A stretch of 9,378 nt of DNA from contig JBJEIY010000026.1 in the NCBI GenBank assembly GCA_051877515.1, positions 1-9,378 on the forward strand, in the 5' to 3' direction. Positions 5,767-9,378 of this stretch are shown here, one piece after another. The position numbers and the translations under genes are program-made. Source of the stretch: XBB1006 sp051877515 (GTDB lineage: Bacteria; Bacillota; Clostridia; Lachnospirales; Lachnospiraceae). The notes beneath the pieces were generated by a model. The model made no database searches, was not told where the DNA came from, and saw only the letters and a program-made list of their open reading frames with translations. The stretch's first letter is position 1; each line of letters opens with the position of its first letter.

Positions 5767-6378
5767 TTATTGCTTCTCAAACCGCATATCTTCCGGTTCA
5801 AATACCATATCCGGTGTGATGGTTGCAGTAATAATATCCTGACAGGCCTCTTCTAAGCCCCTATAGGTAATAGTAAATTTCTTCCAATCTGAGGGCACTT
5901 CCCATACAAGATAGCCTGCTATATTATCACCGGCACCCACTTCCTGGAAAATGGGGGAATAATCTTCAGGATCGTTGACAAGGAAGGTATTTTCAATTTT
6001 CTTTCCGTCGACCTCTGCCGAAAGACCATCTGCCGGAATATAGACAGGTTCCTCTGTTTTGTTATAAAAAGCAAGGAAAAGTACAAGATACACATTGCCT
6101 TTTTCCGGTTTATCCGTATACTTGTCCGTTTTTATCTGCTTATATTCTTGTATACCCGTGAGAAAAAAGTTAAAGCCGTTTCCTTGTGCTTCTTCTCCCG
6201 GCTTCAGATCATAAGTTTCAGTCTCCGGCTTTTCATAATCTGTTTCGGATTCGATATTTTCACCCTGATCTTCATTCACGATGGAATCCTGCTCCTGTGT
6301 ATCCGCATTTTTGCCACAGCCTGCGCCTAAAAGCATGACACTCAGGATACAGAAAAGTATTGCATATTTCTTAAACAT
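5767..6378 (-). CDS. DUF4352-type lipoprotein
   Basis: A 203-residue secreted lipoprotein. It begins with KK and a hydrophobic stretch (5-19) ending in LLGAGC, with Cys21 as the lipidation site. The small residues fit a lipobox although Gly at -3 is unusual. Next comes an acidic linker rich in Glu, Asp and Thr (about 25-65). The folded domain (about 66-190) contains GNVYLVLFLAFYNKTEEPVYIP (94-115) and AGYLVWEVPSDWKKFTITY (154-172), typical of DUF4352 / telokin-like immunoglobulin-fold proteins of clostridia. The start was set at the ATG at 6378-6376, six bases after GAGG (6388-6385). The ATG eight codons upstream (6402) has no ribosome binding site and would put extra charged residues before the signal peptide. 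The protein should be anchored on the outer face of the membrane; its ligand is unknown. Monocistronic. Confidence 0.85.
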   Translation of the reverse strand: MFKKYAILFCILSVMLLGAGCGKNADTQEQDSIVNEDQGENIESETDYEKPETETYDLKPGEEAQGNGFNFFLTGIQEYKQIKTDKYTDKPEKGNVYLVLFLAFYNKTEEPVYIPADGLSAEVDGKKIENTFLVNDPEDYSPIFQEVGAGDNIAGYLVWEVPSDWKKFTITYRGLEEACQDIITATITPDMVFEPEDMRFEKQ

Positions 6379-6525
6379 AGTTAGCCTCGTTTCTTTTCTC
6401 ATTCAATGATAAAACCCTGTTCCCATAAATTCTGTTAATACTATTATGGATTTTTTCTCGGTTTCTATTCCCCTAATAAAAATTCTTCTGACTTAATGCA
6501 CGATATGAATCATCTTATTCCATTA
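6379..6525. promoter_or_regulatory. Lipoprotein upstream region
   Basis: Apart from the GAGG ribosome binding site (6385-6388, minus strand), the stretch has no gene. A possible minus-strand -10 (TATCAT) lies just upstream of the unused ATG at 6402, but no good -35 is found at 16-18 bases. The promoter is assumed to lie here but was not pinned down. Confidence 0.3.
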
Positions 6526-6558
6526 AGAAAAGGTCTTCCTAAAAGGAAGACCTTTTCT
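6526..6558 (-). terminator. Terminator of the surface protein gene
   Basis: Perfect 14-bp stem, AGAAAAGGTCTTCC (6526-6539) with GGAAGACCTTTTCT (6545-6558), 5-base loop. It lies 27 bases past the stop codon of the surface protein gene. On the minus strand the stem runs into TTTTCTTAAT, giving the T-rich tail of an intrinsic terminator. Confidence 0.85.
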
Positions 6559-6585
6559 AATTATGAATTCAGAATCAACAAGTAA

Positions 6586-9378
6586 TTACTGAGTAATTCT
6601 CTGAGAATTCAATGTATCCTTTAAGTCAAGGTATCCGTTTCCGTCCTTGTCAATCTTAGAGAGTACATCTGCACCTACAGTAACTTTTACTGTTGTAGAA
6701 GCTACGCTTCCATCCTCATTTTCAATGTTTACTACAAAGTCGAAGGTATCGCCTCTTTCAGCACCTGTGATTTCAATGTAGTCTCCACCATTTCCGTATA
6801 CAGAATGGTTACCATCTACTTCTCCATCAGGATTCTCTACGTAGTTCTTCACTTCGTATCTATAACCATCTGTGGTGCCATCATACATCATAGGCTCACC
6901 ATACTGGTCATATCCACATCCGAGCCAAATGTATTCTTTAACACCCTTGTTAGTTACATTATAACTATTGTACATGAGATAGTTCCACTGATCACGCTCA
7001 GCATCATACTTAAATGCAGTATTTTCCGGATTCAGTGTTACCTCGCCGTAGGTTCCGATAGATACTGCCTTGCTTGGCTCATCGGAAATCTTCAGCGTCT
7101 TGCTTACAGATGTAACAGTTGCTAACTCTTCCTCAGCATATGCGGTTCCAAGATCTGCTTTATCGTTGCTATATAACTGTTTAGCTTCGATAGCAATTCT
7201 TTCGCTGGCAACCTTACGTACACCATTACCTGTACCTGCATCATATAAATCGGTCCACTTAATTGCACCACTGGTTACAGCAACAATACCTGTAGTTGGA
7301 ACCCAAGCACCGTTAATATCATATGAACGGTAAATAGTTGTAATCTCAAATTTGTCATCTTTGGAAGAAATTCTATAGTAAGTACTCGGAACTTCTACCG
7401 TTGTATTACCGTATTTTGCAGTAACAGTAAATGGTACAGCATTCTTATTTGTTAAATCAGCATATGCACCAGCATCGCCTTCTTTTAACTCCGGAAGGTC
7501 AACTACTTTTTTAGCATTTGCATAGTTAGAATACTCAGAAGCAGCAGTTTCAACATGAAGTGTCTTAAGATCTGTTACTTCCCAGTTATTTAACTGTGAT
7601 ACATCAACAGTTGTGAAGGATACTGTCTTAGTCGGGCTTACACCTTCATAATCAGTTTCGTTCTTTGTCTTAACAATACTGAATTTAACCAGGTCGTTCG
7701 TTTTTGCTGTGTTAATAACTTTGGTACTTGCTTTTACTTTAAACTGTGAAGGTAACTGATAATAATCATAGTATGCCTGATTACCGTCAGCTATAGTATT
7801 ACCGGATCCATCACGCTGTGTGATCATTGCATATGCATCATTATAAGCTGCATTGAATGCCGGATAACCTGGCCAGTCAGAATCATAAGGATCTACGCCT
7901 TCTACATTTGCATCAAGGTAAGTTACAGAATCAGCAGGGGTAACACCATCAACTTTAGTGAATCCATCACCCTTGTATTCAGCTTTTACGCGGAATTTGT
8001 ATCCTGCAAACTCCTGTCCCTTTAAGAGACCAAGTTCACTTGCATTGAAGAAGTCAACTGCATTGTCTGTGCCATGTTTTCCATCCATGTAACGACCATA
8101 CTGGTCAACATAAGCTAATCCGTCAATATCGATTGTGACAGTATCACCTTCTAACATAGTGTCAGTCCAGTGTTTCTTATATTTATACTGCCACATATGA
8201 TACCACTCGTCAATACCGGTGATTGCATCCGGTCTCGCCTTATCCTGGATACCGAACTGTACATTGGATCCGGTTCCGTTTACAACGATAGCGGTAACGA
8301 TTGCAGGTCTGTCCTGTCCATCGGTAGAAACTGTTTCATTCCAGTCAACAAATCTGTCAACGAAGGTAAGAGTTGCTGTTCCGTCATCCTCTTCAGTTAA
8401 CTCTACATTTGCACCCTGTACGCCAACACTAAATGTTAACTTGTTGAAGGTTTCATTTTTAGCAAGAGTCTTGAAGTTCTTGATTTCATTTCCGTTCTGA
8501 TCCAATGCCACGAATGGAATTTCAACTTCTTCACCGTCAGCGATCATTTCGGTCGGCTCGCTCATGGTAAAGCTTACCAGCTGAACGTCACTTCCGATTA
8601 CGATGTTCTTGGTGGTCTTATTTCCGGTCTTTCCGGAGATTGCAGTGATATTTACTTCACCGCCATCGCTTACTTTAAGACCTGGGTTAATCTTAGCTGC
8701 GCAATATACTTCTCCGTTAATAACAACGTTTGAAGATGCGTCTACGATAGAGCTATCGATTAACATTGGGTTATCGCTTAAGAAAGTGATATCACCTGCG
8801 CCGATATATCCTGTACTGTCTCCACTATACTCACCAAGTGAGTTCTTGTTCTGATCCAGTGCTTTGTATACTAATACATATTCACCAACTTTGAAATCTA
8901 CCGGAAGAGTATCTACGATAGTAGAAGTGTTTGCTTTTACAAATCCAGCGATTTCGATGGTGTCAAGTGCCTGAGCCATACCTACGGTTAAGGTTGCATT
9001 TACGGATTTTCCGGTCTTCTCATAGATACCGGTTACATAAATCTGCTCACCATAGGTAAATGCTTTGTTGTCGCTTCTCTTCAGAACCAATTTACCAGCA
9101 TTAGAATCTTTAGATGCCGGATCGCCACAGCTTGTTGTCCACTTAATGCTTGTGGTTGTACGGATGCTCTCACCATACTGGTCAAGGACATCATAGTATA
9201 CTACAACACCCATAGCATCAGCCGGGTCGCCTAAACCATTTGCAGCCTTAGTCTTGATTGTTAATGCCTTATCGTTTAAGATCACGATCTGGTCAACTCT
9301 CTGGGTCTCAACAACTGCTTCAGCCTTAACTTCTTTGGAAAGAGATGCAGATTTAGCAGTTACGGTATATGTACCAAC
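6586..9378 (-). CDS. Large cell-surface protein with Ig-like repeats, probably S-layer type; 5' end outside the window
   Basis: The frame is open from the right edge to the TAA at 6588-6586, giving 930 residues. A GTG at 9285 is in-frame coding sequence, not the start: the 31 codons upstream read on smoothly (VGTYTVTAKSASL...) as the end of a beta-sandwich domain. The protein is a chain of Ig-like modules of about 110-130 residues, each with a DQ-[YN]-G-type turn: D66 (LDQYGES), D175 (LDQNKNS), D293 (LDQNGNE), D425 (VDQYGRY) and D824 (YDQYGEP). Similar DQYG turns are known from bacterial S-layer and invasin-like proteins. It is rich in Thr, Val, Asp and Asn, with few Cys, and has no membrane segment or LPxTG signal at its end. 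The C-terminus carries one EF-hand-like loop, DKDGNGYLDLKD. If this is an S-layer protein, the SLH or other wall-binding domains should lie N-terminal, beyond the right edge. Exact identity is unproven. Confidence 0.8.
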   Translation of the reverse strand, partial: VGTYTVTAKSASLSKEVKAEAVVETQRVDQIVILNDKALTIKTKAANGLGDPADAMGVVVYYDVLDQYGESIRTTTSIKWTTSCGDPASKDSNAGKLVLKRSDNKAFTYGEQIYVTGIYEKTGKSVNATLTVGMAQALDTIEIAGFVKANTSTIVDTLPVDFKVGEYVLVYKALDQNKNSLGEYSGDSTGYIGAGDITFLSDNPMLIDSSIVDASSNVVINGEVYCAAKINPGLKVSDGGEVNITAISGKTGNKTTKNIVIGSDVQLVSFTMSEPTEMIADGEEVEIPFVALDQNGNEIKNFKTLAKNETFNKLTFSVGVQGANVELTEEDDGTATLTFVDRFVDWNETVSTDGQDRPAIVTAIVVNGTGSNVQFGIQDKARPDAITGIDEWYHMWQYKYKKHWTDTMLEGDTVTIDIDGLAYVDQYGRYMDGKHGTDNAVDFFNASELGLLKGQEFAGYKFRVKAEYKGDGFTKVDGVTPADSVTYLDANVEGVDPYDSDWPGYPAFNAAYNDAYAMITQRDGSGNTIADGNQAYYDYYQLPSQFKVKASTKVINTAKTNDLVKFSIVKTKNETDYEGVSPTKTVSFTTVDVSQLNNWEVTDLKTLHVETAASEYSNYANAKKVVDLPELKEGDAGAYADLTNKNAVPFTVTAKYGNTTVEVPSTYYRISSKDDKFEITTIYRSYDINGAWVPTTGIVAVTSGAIKWTDLYDAGTGNGVRKVASERIAIEAKQLYSNDKADLGTAYAEEELATVTSVSKTLKISDEPSKAVSIGTYGEVTLNPENTAFKYDAERDQWNYLMYNSYNVTNKGVKEYIWLGCGYDQYGEPMMYDGTTDGYRYEVKNYVENPDGEVDGNHSVYGNGGDYIEITGAERGDTFDFVVNIENEDGSVASTTVKVTVGADVLSKIDKDGNGYLDLKDTLNSQRITQ
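6616..6651 (-). other. EF-hand-like calcium-binding loop at the extreme C-terminus of the surface protein
   Basis: The codons encode DKDGNGYLDLKD, with acidic or Asn residues at loop positions 1, 3, 5, 9 and 12 and Gly at 6. This matches the calcium loop of EF-hands and of a single dockerin half. Only nine residues follow. It may bind calcium to stabilise lattice assembly; a full dockerin would need a second loop, which is absent. Confidence 0.55.

Noticed and set aside
5627..5842. Plus-strand reading frame overlapping the ATPase stop, with LEKRTN encoded twice
   Set aside because: No ribosome binding site; it runs through a strong terminator and into the antisense of the lipoprotein. The peptide repeat is just the 33-bp DNA repeat read in frame.
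6379..6402. Upstream ATG at 6402 as lipoprotein start
   Set aside because: No ribosome binding site precedes it, and it adds charged residues ahead of a normal lipoprotein signal peptide.
9283..9285. GTG at 9285 as the start of the surface protein
   Set aside because: The frame continues open to the window edge with domain-like sequence, and no ribosome binding site is seen.

Overview
The window looks like a chromosomal segment of an AT-leaning Firmicute of the Clostridia, most likely Lachnospiraceae. The clues are strong AGGAGG-type ribosome binding sites, a DUF4352-type lipoprotein, a decayed Rpn/PD-(D/E)XK family gene, two AAA/DUF4143 ATPases, a MepA-like MATE transporter, and a large Ig-repeat surface protein resembling clostridial S-layer proteins. 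The family assignments come from reading the proteins; no database search was run.

Layout, left to right. At 1-32 lies the probable first ten codons of a minus-strand gene running off the left edge. From 33 to 365 there is a non-coding stretch ending in a good promoter. At 366-1062 is an Rpn-type nuclease/transposase gene broken by an internal deletion plus frameshift that removed its catalytic E-x-Q region. At 1222-2689 is a self-contained cassette: three 33-bp promoter-like repeats, an AAA ATPase with a C-terminal PD-(D/E)XK-like domain, and a hairpin. At 2697-4046 on the minus strand is a MATE efflux pump with its own extended -10 promoter inside an inverted repeat. At 4189-5759 is a second cassette of the same design: three 32-bp-spaced repeats, a paralogous ATPase, two 17-bp direct repeats 33 bp apart, and a terminator. 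At 5767-6378 on the minus strand is a lipoprotein. From 6586 to the right edge on the minus strand is the C-terminal 930 residues of a large surface protein, with its start outside the window.

The most interesting signal is the repeated design around the two ATPase genes. Each is monocistronic, ends in a hairpin, and is preceded by three short motifs phased at exactly 33 or 32 bp (about three helical turns). A third repeat pair with 33-bp phasing follows the second gene. The motifs differ in sequence between the genes, but the phasing and the promoter overlap are shared. This could reflect autoregulation by the ATPase/nuclease-like protein, or sites marking a mobile or defence cassette. That reading is inference; the repeats themselves are plain in the sequence.
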